Assembly: GCA_004352715.1 (NCBI GenBank)
Contig: SCFE01000002.1
Span: 4,341,642 to 4,405,641 of the forward strand
DNA: 64,000 nucleotides
DNA from: Hofstenia miamia
Taxonomy: Eukaryota > Xenacoelomorpha > Acoela
Reading direction: 5' to 3'
Positions 1 through 12,233 of this stretch are shown in pieces. Below the pieces are notes generated by a model that was not told the DNA's origin, ran no database searches, and saw nothing but the letters and a program-made list of their open reading frames with translations. The translations under genes were made by a program, and so were the position numbers. Each line of letters begins with the position of its first letter. The stretch's first letter is position 1.

Positions 1-322
1 CAGTGCATACAGTGAAGTGTGACTGTCCTAACAAGAAGTATCTTAATTTCTTCAGACTTTCAATGTGTGCAAGTTTGTGACTTAAGAATTGTATAGGCGT
101 TTCTATACCATTTATGATTTGGCCTAGTGCTGCACTAATGGCTATGGTGCTGGCATCACAGTTGAGGATAAATTCCTTAGAAAAGTCTGGGGTATTCAAA
201 CTGGGTAAGTGTTTTAATTCTGATTTTAGGTTATTCAGCTCTTGTTGGTGGTCCCAAGACCATTGAAACAGTGTTTTTCCTTTTAATAGATTTGATATGT
301 GTATTGTTTTTTTCAGCAATAT
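1..322 (-). pseudogene. Ty3/gypsy pol remnant, RNase H domain
   Basis: The minus-strand translation keeps the typical RNase H entry of gypsy polyproteins: FQWSWDHQQELNNLKSELKH, then a PDFSKEFILNCDAS block (the usual TDAS is CDAS here), then a serine-histidine stretch FLSHKLAHIESLKK and RYFLLGQ. The tether between the last two is shorter than in intact elements, so an internal deletion is likely. The window starts inside the domain and an LTR-like repeat cuts it at base 323. It probably belongs to the same family as the minus-strand pol pieces at 11.3-15.1 kb. The assignment to RNase H is firm; the link to one particular element copy is inference. Confidence 0.75.
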
Positions 323-714
323 TGTAGAATCAGGGGCTGGAAACTCTAATAACACTACAGAACTCATTGTCACAGCAGAAGGTTGCAGAAGTGACCTTAT
401 TGTAACAGCCCAGTTTCTAATAAACTTGGTATATTAATATGAATAAACATTGGTATTTCATCCATTTAACTAGTAACTGTTTAGAAAACATCCAGGCTGA
501 CCAATTTGTATGGCTTCCAGCCAAAGTGCTGTCTAAAAAAAGAAATTCATAACTTGCTTGATCAGTGCTACCCTATGTGTCTCATGAATTGTTTTTTATC
601 TCACTACAAAATATACAGCTCAGTTGTTTTCTTAGACCTCAGCTCACTAAATAGCATGTAATTACCATGCATTCATGTTAACCAATGGTATATAATCATC
701 ACAATGTAATAAAT
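323..714 (-). repeat. LTR-like repeat, minus orientation, truncated
   Basis: Begins on the plus strand with TGTAGAATCAGGGGCTGG, the conserved outer edge of the LTR family seen complete at 20349-21268. The preceding bases are AATAT, the same context as that copy. It stops at 714, where a plus-orientation LTR begins, so the other edge (AGTGACTCTACA) is missing. Confidence 0.7.
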
Positions 715-1643
715 TGTAGAGTCACTTGGGCCTCTGTTTTTGACTTTATTCCTTTGATTATTTTGGTACTCAGAAAATTAGTGTTACATCACAGTAATGT
801 CATAGTTTGTGACTTGCTGCTATCAATTTGGGAGGAAACTGCACTGGGTCTGGGGTGACAAATAGCTCCTTAACAGTGACAGCCCAAATCATGGTTGCTT
901 TAGGTTACAGCTATGATTACATGTAGGGAATAGGAGCTTTTAATTTGATCATTTCATTTCATACATGCACATAATAATAACACACCGTGAATATACTATG
1001 CTGTTGGTGAACATGAATGCACAGCAGTTATGTGCCTATTGTTTCATTATTTATTTACATGAGCTTAAATAATAGAACTCTGAGATAAATTGTCCCCTTG
1101 ATTCAAATTACATGTGATTGCTTGATTTTAACTTTGTGAATGAAATTGTGTTTTGTAACTGTAAACAATATCCAGGTAATAAGTTACAGATTTTGTAATA
1201 AATATCTGAGTTTACTGTAATGAAGCACACAATAAATTTGGCTTCCTTCAACTGTGTTCAATCTTTTTCATTTAATTATCTACTAACCCCTTTTAGATTC
1301 ATTGTCAAAGACTTATTAATGATAATTATTGCATAAGATTCAGCAACAATTCAGAAAGAAACTGCACTGGGTCTGGGGTGACAAATAGCTCCTTAATGAT
1401 GACAGCCTGAATCATGGTTGCTTTAGGTTATGATTATGTGTAGGGAATAACATCTTTTATTTGATCAATTTGTACATGCACTTAATAATTGACATGTTAC
1501 AAATATACTATGCCACTGGCAAATGTGAATGCACAGTAAATATGTGCCTCTTGTTTATTATTTATTTACATGAGCTGAAATAAGAGAACTCTGAAATAAA
1601 TTGCTTATTGAGCTAGAAATTAATACGTGAGACACAAAATTAG
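715..1643 (+). repeat. Two fused LTR-like fragments, plus orientation
   Basis: Base 715 opens with TGTAGAGTCACT, the family's leading edge. The first fragment runs to about 1090; a second fragment from about 1091 restarts in the middle of the LTR and repeats its downstream part (compare 831-1090 with 1355-1600). The second fragment is nearly identical to 10021-10574. The junction looks like recombination between two LTRs. The right end is lost in the N gap. Confidence 0.7.
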
Positions 1644-2643
1644 NNNNNNNNNNNNNNNNNNNNNNNNNNNNNNNNNNNNNNNNNNNNNNNNNNNNNNNNN
1701 NNNNNNNNNNNNNNNNNNNNNNNNNNNNNNNNNNNNNNNNNNNNNNNNNNNNNNNNNNNNNNNNNNNNNNNNNNNNNNNNNNNNNNNNNNNNNNNNNNNN
1801 NNNNNNNNNNNNNNNNNNNNNNNNNNNNNNNNNNNNNNNNNNNNNNNNNNNNNNNNNNNNNNNNNNNNNNNNNNNNNNNNNNNNNNNNNNNNNNNNNNNN
1901 NNNNNNNNNNNNNNNNNNNNNNNNNNNNNNNNNNNNNNNNNNNNNNNNNNNNNNNNNNNNNNNNNNNNNNNNNNNNNNNNNNNNNNNNNNNNNNNNNNNN
2001 NNNNNNNNNNNNNNNNNNNNNNNNNNNNNNNNNNNNNNNNNNNNNNNNNNNNNNNNNNNNNNNNNNNNNNNNNNNNNNNNNNNNNNNNNNNNNNNNNNNN
2101 NNNNNNNNNNNNNNNNNNNNNNNNNNNNNNNNNNNNNNNNNNNNNNNNNNNNNNNNNNNNNNNNNNNNNNNNNNNNNNNNNNNNNNNNNNNNNNNNNNNN
2201 NNNNNNNNNNNNNNNNNNNNNNNNNNNNNNNNNNNNNNNNNNNNNNNNNNNNNNNNNNNNNNNNNNNNNNNNNNNNNNNNNNNNNNNNNNNNNNNNNNNN
2301 NNNNNNNNNNNNNNNNNNNNNNNNNNNNNNNNNNNNNNNNNNNNNNNNNNNNNNNNNNNNNNNNNNNNNNNNNNNNNNNNNNNNNNNNNNNNNNNNNNNN
2401 NNNNNNNNNNNNNNNNNNNNNNNNNNNNNNNNNNNNNNNNNNNNNNNNNNNNNNNNNNNNNNNNNNNNNNNNNNNNNNNNNNNNNNNNNNNNNNNNNNNN
2501 NNNNNNNNNNNNNNNNNNNNNNNNNNNNNNNNNNNNNNNNNNNNNNNNNNNNNNNNNNNNNNNNNNNNNNNNNNNNNNNNNNNNNNNNNNNNNNNNNNNN
2601 NNNNNNNNNNNNNNNNNNNNNNNNNNNNNNNNNNNNNNNNNNN
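1644..2643. other. Assembly gap, 1000 N
   Basis: Exactly 1000 unknown bases, the usual size of a placeholder gap. Open frames across it are artefacts. Confidence 0.99.
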
Positions 2644-3371
2644 GTTATTCAACGCCAAAAAACTCAAATTATTAGCATTATAAAACGCCAATCCTGTTTG
2701 AGTTGGCAAAACACTTTGTGGGGTTTTCGTTTTATTGTAATGGACATTTGTAACATATCTAAAGGGCTAAAGAAAATCAAAAAATATTCATCAAAAATTA
2801 TAAATTTTCTGGCGTTATATAATTTATTATAGATATCGGCCGTTCATAATTGCAGTATGATATGATTTCATGAGAACTTTAATAATGCGATATTTTTTTA
2901 ACTTGTACAACTATTTTACCATAAAATTTAAACTTAATGCTTATATAATATCACATGCAAAATTTCGAAATTTATCTTTTCAAGATTAGTTGAATTATGA
3001 TTGATTTTGACACTTCTATGGAGGATATACTTTCCCCAATCAATTTATCTGAGAATTTTAATGGTCAAATTTCTGAAAAACTAAGAAGAGTAAACCTTGA
3101 TATAGAGAAATACGGGCCGCAATTGAACAAGCATCCATTATATGCAAGAAAATAAAAAACTAATTTTTTTTATCTCAAGCTATTCCTGAAAGTGAATATG
3201 TAACAACAACTTCTAAAAAAACATTGAGGAATACATCGATTTTCATTTAGTAAAATTTGAAAATTTCTCACCGAATAATAATAATATTGGATTTAACCGC
3301 AATTAATGGCGTATACAAAAGTAAAATAACATATTTAAAAACAAAAAACGGCAAGAGAAAAACAGTGAAAA
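2644..3371. other. A+T-rich spacer, no feature recognised
   Basis: Both strands are dense in stops. No recognisable domain, repeat edge or RNA gene is seen here. Confidence 0.6.
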
Positions 3372-4560
3372 TTAGATGCGATGATGACACGAGGAGCAAT
3401 TGCAGAAAGGAAATGAGTTGCATTTAGATAAAAAGCCAAATTCAGAGACAGCATGACAGAAGAATGCGTTGTTTGAAAAGATAGCAGGCGACCACAAATC
3501 GAGTTCAAGATTAGAAATGATTAAATTAGTTGGTGGAATTACACAATAGAAAAAGCTATTGGCAGAGCCCACTTTGTGAATGCGAGATAAAAGAAAACGA
3601 AATTTAGAAGAGGATTGTGAGTCACTGATAGAGAGAGAATTTCAGCAAATCAAATACATCGAAATCATAGAAGCAGAGTAGCAGTTTATTGAGAAAGTTC
3701 AGTTCAAGGAATTTGAGATACAGCGAGATAGGCAAAAACCTGACTTTTAAAATAAAATGAAGGAAAGGTTTATTAACAGAGTAGATTCAGCAAAGAGCCC
3801 GGGGTCAAAGACGATCAATTTTAGTTGAGAAGGAAGGGTTGAGCTACTAACACTGTGATCCAAAACATAAAGCCCTAAGACAATATGACTTGAAGATTTT
3901 TAATTTGGTGGAGGAATTAGAAGAACCGGGCATAGTGGATTTGAGAGACTAAAAGATAGAATAGAACATTTTAGCTTTGTGAGAAATACGCATAGTTCAG
4001 GACAGAGCACTGGAAATCAAAATACCAAGATTATGAAAATAAGGTTTGAATGGAACAATGACGTCATTTAAAAAGAAATCAGGAGAATGGTTTTTAAAGG
4101 AAGAGAATTTGAGCTGTTAAAAGGAAGATATTGGAAGTTGACCATAAAAGAGCAGATTGACAGTTGGTCCGATTACTTTCGAGGTTAGAAAAAAATATGC
4201 GTGTGTCATCAGCATATAGCATGCATGTAGAGTTGAAAAGCAGTGATTGCTGGCCTAAAGTCATTGATGAAGATTAATAACAAAAGAGGACAGGAAGTTC
4301 ATCAGAAAGAATAGAATTCGGACAGATTGAGATCTGTTAGTGAGATAACTGGAGATAAGAGACAAAAAGGACGAATCACAACCAAGAAAAGGGCGCTTCG
4401 AAATTAAGTGCGAATGTGGAACTTTTTCAAAGGCCTTTTGGCAAACAAGATAAACAGTAAAAAGAGGTATACTTCTATCGAAATGAGAACAAGCTGTGTC
4501 AAGGAAACGTAATAGAGACGCTTACTTTTTTAAAGTTGATGGAAAAACAACATATTTTGC
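3372..4560 (-). mobile_element. Decayed LINE reverse transcriptase remnant
   Basis: The plus strand is strikingly purine-rich over about 1.2 kb because the minus strand carries old coding sequence. Minus-strand translation around 4290-4220 gives PLLLLIFINDFRPAITAFQL, the stretch that precedes the RT catalytic box. After a one-base frameshift it continues as LYADDTRIFF, with the YADD box encoded by 4205-4216. Many stops and shifts follow. It resembles Jockey/I/CR1-type RTs, but the clade cannot be fixed. No ends, tail or target duplication were found. Confidence 0.7.
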
Positions 4561-5251
4561 AGCGAAAATGAGTTAATATGTAGTTTAATTCCGTTCCACT
4601 TAGTATTTTAAATATTCTTGTTCATAATTTTGGTACATGTAAAGATTAAATTGTAACATTGAAAACAGTAAATTGTGTTTCATTTCTATATTTTAAATAA
4701 TTAAGTAAATTTTGCCAAATAAACTGAAGGATAATTATAGAATTATAAAAATAAGTGATAAAAAATAAAAAAAGAATTTTTTTTAAAAAAATATAGGTAA
4801 TTATTATTCTGAAGGCTTAGTATCTACTATCGAGAAGGCAAAGAAATGCCATTAACCAGAGTTTATAGCGTAGTAAGTAAACAGCATTAGTACTTTCAGC
4901 GAAACAGTGTTATAAGAACGAAAAAAATATATATATATATATATATATATGTTTATGCTTTTGTGTCTCAGTTTCATTTTTTAGTGATTCTAGTGAACAC
5001 AAAGAGAATACAGTTCAAACTATTTTAAGTTTTTATTTGCATTGCTGTAGATATACAAGTTATTTACAATATATGCAAAAAGTACCCAAACACAAAATCC
5101 ATGATTTTCTTGAAGTCTTATATAAACAAAAAACCTAAAACATCATACTGGCAACATCATTAAGTATAAAACAGTAAAGAACAGTTACAAACATTCCATC
5201 TGTGATAGGTCATTGTGTTAGTCACATGTCTCATTAAATACATAAAGGTCT
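4561..5251. other. Spacer with an (AT)n microsatellite
   Basis: A+T-rich; contains an (AT)n tract at about 4927-4950 and a minus-strand AATAAA at 5032-5037 that could be the poly(A) signal of the possible exon to its right. No gene recognised. Confidence 0.55.
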
Positions 5252-5560
5252 TTAATAGAAACCTTCTTTATGATTTCTTTTTCTTTTCCAGCATCCATAA
5301 TTTTTCAACGAATGAATGAATTGGCTACTGTATAGAAATCCTGATTTCATAATCATATCAGCGCACAACTGCCTGTTTCGCGCTTTTAATTTTGCGTTTT
5401 TAACATGCTTCTTGGTTCGCATGGTTCCTCTGGTCGAATTTAATCGGCACAGAAACGACAAAATAGTATTTAAATTTAGACTCAGAACATTCGTTTGTGC
5501 GGATGGGACAGAGAATATAAATTAAAAGTTGCAGCAGATATATAACAAAATGCCTAGATT
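5252..5560 (-). CDS. Possible terminal exon of an unrecognised gene
   Basis: A minus-strand frame reads through a Lys/Arg-rich stretch (MRTKKHVKNAKLKARNRQL at about 5355-5411) and ends at 5252. A second frame overlapping it upstream also looks coding (VVSVPIKFDQRNHANQ). An AATAAA lies about 215 bases downstream at 5032-5037. No start, clear acceptor or known family was found. It could be an exon, a decayed retrocopy or chance. Confidence 0.2.
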
Positions 5561-6865
5561 AGATGCTTGGATCAGTTTTTACATATATATTTTGAAAACT
5601 ATTGCTCCTATAAAATATTTAAGAATTTGGATGATGATGATGTAGATCTTCATTCATATATTTTGTATACATTAGGTTGCTGAAATAGTTAAATATAGTT
5701 GATTGCGTTTCAAGACTTACTGATTTTTTTTGCCGTGGTCAAAATATTTTTCCTGGTTCTTAATTAAAGTAAATAATAAATTGCAGCAGTCACAACTGTT
5801 CGTGATCTTTATAACTGGGATCAGCGCATGTATCAAAATTTAAAGAAGAAAAATGCTTCACGTAAAAGTCATTATCTCATCGTTCAGAGCATTTTGCTTT
5901 AAAAATTGTGTTACAAAATGCCTTACGTGGGCCTTTCGCCCACGTCAATATTTCATAATAATGAAATTTATAATAGTTGGGGTATATATATACCCCACAA
6001 CAAGCTAAATATGGTTAAATACATTGATGAAAAAAATTGGTAGAACTGGCTCAACAAACTTAGAAATTCTAAATTAAGAATTTATAAATTTTTCTTGCTG
6101 ATTCATACACATTTTATTGTATTCAGGTCAACACCTTGGTCGGAAAGAATTGGTTGCTGAAGAACTGGATTGAGCTTTAGAAAAAATTACTTCGGTAATG
6201 AATGTATAAACGATTACGAAATTTAATATACGCGAGTTACACAATTAAATATTACATCAATCTCCTGCCACATACACTTCTTGTTTAATCAACAATTATT
6301 GAGATTTTCATGATTGCAAATATGAAAATGAATGAGTGTGTATAATTCCACTAAAATTAAAGGCTAGTATATAAAAAGCATTAACACAAAAACAGGCATA
6401 TGCAATTTAGCTTGAGATTTGGAGGGCGGTTTTTATTATCTTGGAGTTGGGTACAATAATGCATATTAAATATATAATAGTAATCATTCTCCCTTGCTAG
6501 TGTTTAATAGCTATTCTACAAGTTACCCCAATAATTTGCTCCCATGCTCGATCAAATCAGGCTTTCACTATGTTCAAGTCATGCGATATGATGCAATTAG
6601 AGCTAAATTGAATTATAACAAGTTTGTTAAACACATTTAGCGAACATCCTTCAAGATTGTGTTGTGAAAACTGGAATTTTATTTAAAATCGAGATCAAAT
6701 TCATCCTTCATACATACAAAATAATATGACAATATTAGGAATTACAACACTAAAATTTCAATAAGGATTAAAAATAGAAACCTGACTACACTGCACCTAT
6801 TTCAAAAAATGTAATAATTAACAATACTAGCAGTTTGCCAAAGTACATGATGTTTGATTATTGTG
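5561..6865. other. Spacer with two weak exon-like segments
   Basis: Mostly stop-rich. On the plus strand 5787-5861 follows TTGCAG and reads VTTVRDLYNWDQRMYQNLKK before a GTAAAA donor. 6127-6194 follows ATTCAG and reads QHLGRKELVAEELD, then an in-frame TGA and ALEKITS before GTAATG. They could be exons or relics of one gene, but no family was recognised and the TGA argues for decay. Confidence 0.25.
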
Positions 6866-7266
6866 GTTGGTACTTTTTATCAACATAGGAAATCTTGAAA
6901 CCGACATAGGGAACCTTGAGATCGACATAGCAAATCGTTATGACAATATGAACAAAAATTTAGCATGAATGAGGTATGAAGATTAATAACATTAGATGGG
7001 TCAATTAAAATTTTCTCATATTTACATTAAAATATTTATCTGAGTTTTTGTTATGAAAGCAAGTATAATATTTTATCATTTAATCTAGATTACAACTCAA
7101 TAATCAACTGCTAAAACTAAATTTTGATGTCTCTTTTGATATAATTGATACGTATACCTCATTCATGCTAAATTTTTTGTTCATATTGTCATAACGATTT
7201 GCTATGTCGATCTCAAGGTTCCCTATGTCGGTTTCAAGATTTCGTATGTTGATAAAAAGTACCAAC
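6866..7266. repeat. Foldback (hairpin) element, 112-bp inverted arms
   Basis: The left arm 6866-6977 and right arm 7154-7266 are reverse complements with about one mismatch and one single-base indel, separated by a 176-bp unique spacer. Both outer ends read GTTGGTACTTTTTATCAACA inwards. The arms include GACATAGGGAACC and GACATAGCAAATC. A degenerate single arm lies at 7297-7330, and related motifs recur near 7574 and 18785. This is the architecture of a non-autonomous foldback or MITE-like element. No target duplication is clear, and the loop has no coding frame. Confidence 0.8.
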
Positions 7267-7850
7267 TGCTAAAAGACAAATTTCTAAAACAGATCAGTTG
7301 GTACTTTTTACCGACATTTAGAACTTTGAGGAATGAACACAACAAAACTTTTTGACAAAATTTGCTAAGAATAAGCATGAATGAGATATAAGTATCAAAT
7401 ACATTAAGAAGAACATCCATTTTGTATTTGGATTAAAAAAGCAGTGTTTAAGAGCTATAATCTAGGCTAAGTGATAAAATATTATACCTGATTTTAAAAA
7501 AAATATTCAAAAAATATTTTGATGTACATATGATAACATTTTGAATGATCTAAGGTTCTGCATGTCAGATTGAACATTCCTAGTTGGTAAAAAGTGGTTG
7601 GTATAGTATTTCTCAAAATGTATACCAAATATCTCAAAACGAATACCCAATATCTCAAAATGGATACTGTTTTTGCTGAGCAGTAGAGGCATATAAATAA
7701 TAATGTACAATTGATATTTCATAAGTTCAAAATACCAGTGATGAAAATGTTTGTTATGCATTGATTGATGCCACATGCCTCCTAAGCTGGGATATTTTAA
7801 TGTATCAGGTTGTGTGAGTCACAGAGCATGTTGTAGCAATGAGATAGCAT
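7267..7850. repeat. Repeat-derived spacer, partly shared with 18.5 kb
   Basis: Contains a degenerate foldback arm (from 7297) and a run of imperfect short repeats around CAAATATCTCAAAACGAATAC (7615-7670). The segment 7689-7774 is nearly identical to 18470-18553 (ending TGCATTGATTGATGCCACA). No coding potential seen. Confidence 0.5.
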
Positions 7851-9850
7851 GTGGATCATCCCATGATAAAATATCATAGAATTTGGTTGAATGAGTTGTG
7901 TAACAGATTGATTCCAGTTCTGTAGTTAGAGTTCTAGTGAATTTCTATAACTTGGGGTTGATCATTTGAGTTGAAATAGGTAAAGCATTGCAGAGAGAGT
8001 TTTCTTGTGAAAATGTTGAAGAATTTATAATAAAGGCATAGTCCCTTTAGAACAATAAGTAATGTCATTCAAGCATCAATATCAGATGCATGAGCTTCAT
8101 CTTCATTGATTGTAGTTTCAGGGTAGAATATATTAAAGAATCTATACAGATTTGTGTGAGACTTAACTTTGTTGATGTATATTGATATGTGCTTCTGTGG
8201 TTAGATCAGGTTTGTTTATCTTGGCTCACATCATTGTAATAATTTCAATGCACTTTGTGACATCATAATATTTGAGTGTGTTTTGAATTAGGTTAGTCCA
8301 CAGGAGATTATTCATACCAGAGAATATAATGACTGTTTTGGATGGAAGTTTTGTGAGTGAGTGTTTAAGATGATCAATTTGATCAGATACAGGCTTACTT
8401 TTGTGGAATATGTATTCTAGAGTAATGTGATTATCAGCATATAAAAATGATGTATCATTGTTTCATATGAGTTTTTGTTGACTCTGTTTGTATTTCTCAT
8501 AGTGTAGTGTTTTTACAAGATCACCAAGATTATTAATATACTGTTCTTCTTCTGTTAGTGGACTGTGTACATGTTGGTTTTCTTATGAGTAGATCTCCAG
8601 AATGGTTTGGATAATAGAAGTTTGTATGAGTGGACTGGGGATGCAGTAATTGTATTCTGTCTCAATAGCTTCTTCCATGAAGATATCTGTGGTAGGAGTA
8701 ATGTCCAGTTTGGCAATCCCTGTGGAAATAGGATAGTTCACCTCTGCTTGAACTATGTGCTTCCATAGGGTATCTGAGCTGTAGTGAGCATGAAGACATT
8801 CAATTGTTGTGTCTGATAAGACAAGTTTAGAAGTTGTGCATTCCACATCAAAAGCAAGTTGTGAGTGTGATTCAAGTAAATGAGCTATATCTATTTTAGT
8901 CCAAGCTTTGGTGATACAAGTTTTCATATAAGAAATGCTGTCACTTTCTTTCATAACAATGTATTGATGATCTACTATTGTTGCATCAACAGGGTAGCTT
9001 TAGTAATGTGTATCAGATAAGTGGATGCATCTGTTTTAATCCATTCCAGTTTTGGTGGTAATATTTCAGTGCCAAACTTTTAAAGATTATTTTCTTTGAT
9101 TGTTGTTTGATGGCATGAAGTCAAAGGTATCTCTGTTGACAGTATGATGTCTTCATTCATTTTGCAACTGTTGTAGTGCTGAATGGATTGCTTGATGATT
9201 TCTATCAGAATGCATTTTGTACCATCTTTTCTGTATTTGAGGGTAGCAGTTAACATATTGTATGACCTTTCTGGGTAGAACTTGCTATGATAATTAAATA
9301 TAATTTTGTTTTTCATTACTAGGAGACATTTACTTGATTTATCATACTAATCAAGCATCAATTGCTGTTGGTGACAAATGAGATGAGTTGATGATAACAG
9401 TGTGTTAGTATCCAGTAGAGAGTATAATTTTGTCACAGGTTGCTCCCCAAATGTATTTTCTGCATGTATCTGATAGCATGTGAATGTCTCTCATTGCAAT
9501 TGCCAGTTTGTTGATTATGAGTGTGATTGGTAAGGAGCCAAGAGGGTTTTCCTTGTTGATGATATGTGAGTAATATTTTTCAAAAAGATTAGTGAGGTTT
9601 GTTTGTTTTTCCTGATGTGAAATCAGTAGGGATGTTCTGTATAAAAGCCAATTCTTTAATCACATGAAGATAGGAATGACTGAGATTTTGTGGTATTTGC
9701 TTTTTCAGATGGAGTCCTAAGTTTTGTAAGATATAAGAAACTCTAAGTTAGATGTATCACAATTAGCCATGGTCCTTATTTGGCATTGACATCTTGTGCT
9801 TGTGGTTCCTCAAAGAAAGCTTTTTTGAAATTCATTTTATCTTGTGCTGT
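7851..9850 (-). pseudogene. Decayed coding region of unknown product, probably retroelement-derived
   Basis: Minus-strand translation shows long open stretches in shifting frames. One lies near 9630-9450 (includes LFEKYYSHIINKENPLGS and LPITLIINKLAIAMRDIHML); then 78 codons at 9080-9316, 123 codons at 8583-8954, and more to about 8000 (TKLPSKTVIIFSGMNNLLW). No catalytic motif, zinc finger, signal peptide or transmembrane segment stands out. It has the same strand and neighbourhood as the gypsy gag-pol relic, so a third, envelope-like or accessory frame is possible, but nothing in the sequence proves this. Host-gene origin cannot be excluded. Confidence 0.45.
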
Positions 9851-10824
9851 TGTAGATTCACTCAGGGCCTATTTTTTCAATTTTATTATTTCCTCACTCT
9901 GAAAATAGTGTTACATCTTTTTGACCTCCTGATTCCATGATCTGTTGCTACCTATCTGTATCAATTTCTTTTCAATCAATTATTTGTATTTTTGAGTGTG
10001 GCTATTTGATAGTGTTAGTATTTGTCCCCTTGATTCAAATTACATGTGATTGCTTGATTTTAACTTTGTGAGCAAAATTGTGTTTTGTAACTGTAAACAA
10101 TATCCAGGTAATAAGTTACAGATTTTGTAATAAATATCTGAGTTTACTGTAATGAAGCACACAATAAATTTGGCTTACTTCAACTGTGTTCAATCTTTTT
10201 CATTTAATTATCTACTAACCCCTTTTAGATTCATTGTCAAAGACTTATTAATGATAATTATTGCATAAGATTCAGCAACAATTCAGAAAGAAACTGCACT
10301 GGGTATGGGGCGACAAATAGCTCCTTAATGATGACAGCCTGAATCATTGTTGCTTTAGGTTATGATTATGTGTAGGGAATAACATCTTTTATTTGATCAA
10401 TTTGTACATGCACTTAATAATTGACATGTTACAAATATACTATGCCACTGGCAAATGTGAATGCACAGTAAATATGTGCCTCTTGTTTATTATTTATTTA
10501 CATGAGCTGAAATAAGAGAACTCTGAAATAAATTGCTTATTGAGCTAGAAATTAATACGTGAGACACAAAATTAGCACCTTGGCAAGTAAGGATGGCTTC
10601 ATGGATATGGCTTTAGCATGATGCTGTGTGAATTGGTCACTGCTGGAAGTCTATTCTCTATGGATAATTTCTGTTTTTCTTAAGTGAATCTGTGAACCAC
10701 CAATGCCTTTTCTTTTGCTTAATTGTGGGTCATTCTCTACAATGGTAGCCTTTGCAACCTTTGATATTAGTTCTTGAGTTTCCCAGTATTGCTTGAGTAG
10801 CCAGAGCTCCCCTGAGATTCTACA
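9851..10824 (+). repeat. LTR-like repeat, plus orientation, both edges present
   Basis: Starts TGTAGATTCACTCAGGGCC and ends GAGATTCTACA (974 bp). Short inverted TG...CA edges match the family. Flanking tetranucleotides (CTGT left, AAAT right) do not match, so no target duplication is visible; recombination or mutation since insertion is likely. Its part from 10021 to 10574 is almost the same as 1091-1643. Confidence 0.75.
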
Positions 10825-11337
10825 AAATTATTAATGCATGTACTCATTGCAATTAAATGAAAGGTTTATTATTTCTACATGTAACTGTACACCTAACTTA
10901 ATGCAGGCCACAATTCAGGCTTGCTTACTGTTTGAACTCTACTTATTGAATCAGTACTTGAAGAAGTACTCCCAATTTGTCCCTGGAACTTACACAATCA
11001 TTATTATAAACATTGTCAATCAAAAAATAAATTAAATAAGAAAAGAATTTAAAATGAATTCAAAGCTAGATAAAAAATCTATTGAAACATTTTTACCTTG
11101 TTTCTCAGTTTTATTCATCTTAAATTATTACCTGCCCCTGTTTACAACATAATATCACACAATCATGTTTCCCTCACAAATTGAATTGAGCAACAATACT
11201 ACCTAGCACTAAAGCAAGTAGACATTAAACTGTCATTGCAAACTAAAATCAAAATAAATGGTTATGTCATGTTGATGTCATTATGAGTTACAAAATCAAA
11301 TAAAAATATATGCACAAAGTCCCTGAGTGACTCTATA
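10825..11337 (-). repeat. LTR-like repeat fragment, minus orientation
   Basis: The right edge AGTGACTCTATA at 11326-11337 is the family's leading edge with one change. The left part aligns with the U3-like half of the copy at 19098-19996 (shared stretch AAGTACTTCTTCAAGTACTG, read on the opposite strand). The remainder is replaced by the neighbouring plus-orientation LTR. Confidence 0.65.
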
Positions 11338-11467
11338 ATATTTGGTAATAGTTGAAAAAACCTAATATGCATTCTACATCTTTGTTGTTATTAGATGGTG
11401 TAATTTTTTTGATGGTATCATGGGCATCTTCCTTAAGGCTGATTTTTCCATTTTTCCATTTTTCTTC
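11338..11467 (-). pseudogene. Ty3/gypsy RT thumb remnant
   Basis: Minus translation gives HDTIKKITPSNNNKDVECIL followed by GFFNYYQ, the hallmark stretch (a P-x-N-x-K-x-x-x-x-F/I-L-G-x-x-x-Y-Y pattern) between RT and RNase H. The RT palm encoded at 13719-14539 should run directly into it; the LTR at 11468-13718 separates them. This shows that the LTR landed inside an existing pol gene. Confidence 0.7.
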
Positions 11468-12233
11468 TGTAGAATCACAAGGGAGTTCTGGCTACTCTAG
11501 TGGTACTGGGAAACTCAAGAGTTAAGATTGAAGGTTGCAAAGTTTACTGTACCAGAGAGCAACCTGCCTTCCAACAAAAGAAAGAAACATTGGTGGTTCA
11601 CCAATTTGCCTAATAAATACAGAAATTCCATAGAGAACTCCAGCAGTGACCAATTCACACAGCATAATGCCAAAGCCATATCCACAAAGCCATCCTTACT
11701 TGCTGAGGTGCTAATTGTGTGTGTCAAGTTGTAATTTCTAGCTCAATAAACAATTTATCTCAGAGTTCTCTTATCCCAGCTCATGTAAATAAATAACAAA
11801 CAAAGGTCACATAATTGCTGTGCATTCACATTTGCCAACAGCATAGTATATTTGCAGTGTGTAAGTTTATGTGCATGTATGAATTGTTTGAATAAAAGTT
11901 GTTATTCCCTACATGTAATTGTAACCTAAAGCTACCATGATTCAGGCTGTCACCATTAAGGAGCTATTTGGTACCCCATACCCAGTGCAGTTTCCTCCTG
12001 AATTGTTGCCAGATCTTAAGCAATAGTTATAATAACCAATCTGTGATGATGAATCCAAAAGGGGTTACTAGATAATAAAAGCAAAATAGATCAAATGCAG
12101 TTGAGGAAGACAAATTTATTGTGTGCTTTACTACAGTAGTCTCAGATATTTATTACAAAAATGGTAAATTATTACCTAGATACCATTTACAGTTTCAAAC
12201 AAAATTTCCCCCACAAAGTTAAAATGAGCAATT

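Noticed and set aside
1558-2832. Open frames of about 400 codons on both strands
   Set aside because: They run almost entirely through the 1000-N gap.
6127-6194. Selenocysteine reading of the in-frame TGA
   Set aside because: No family match and no SECIS-like element was recognised; a decayed exon is more likely.
6866-7266. CRISPR-like or regulatory palindrome
   Set aside because: A single pair of long arms with a unique loop in an animal-like genome fits a foldback transposon, not an array.
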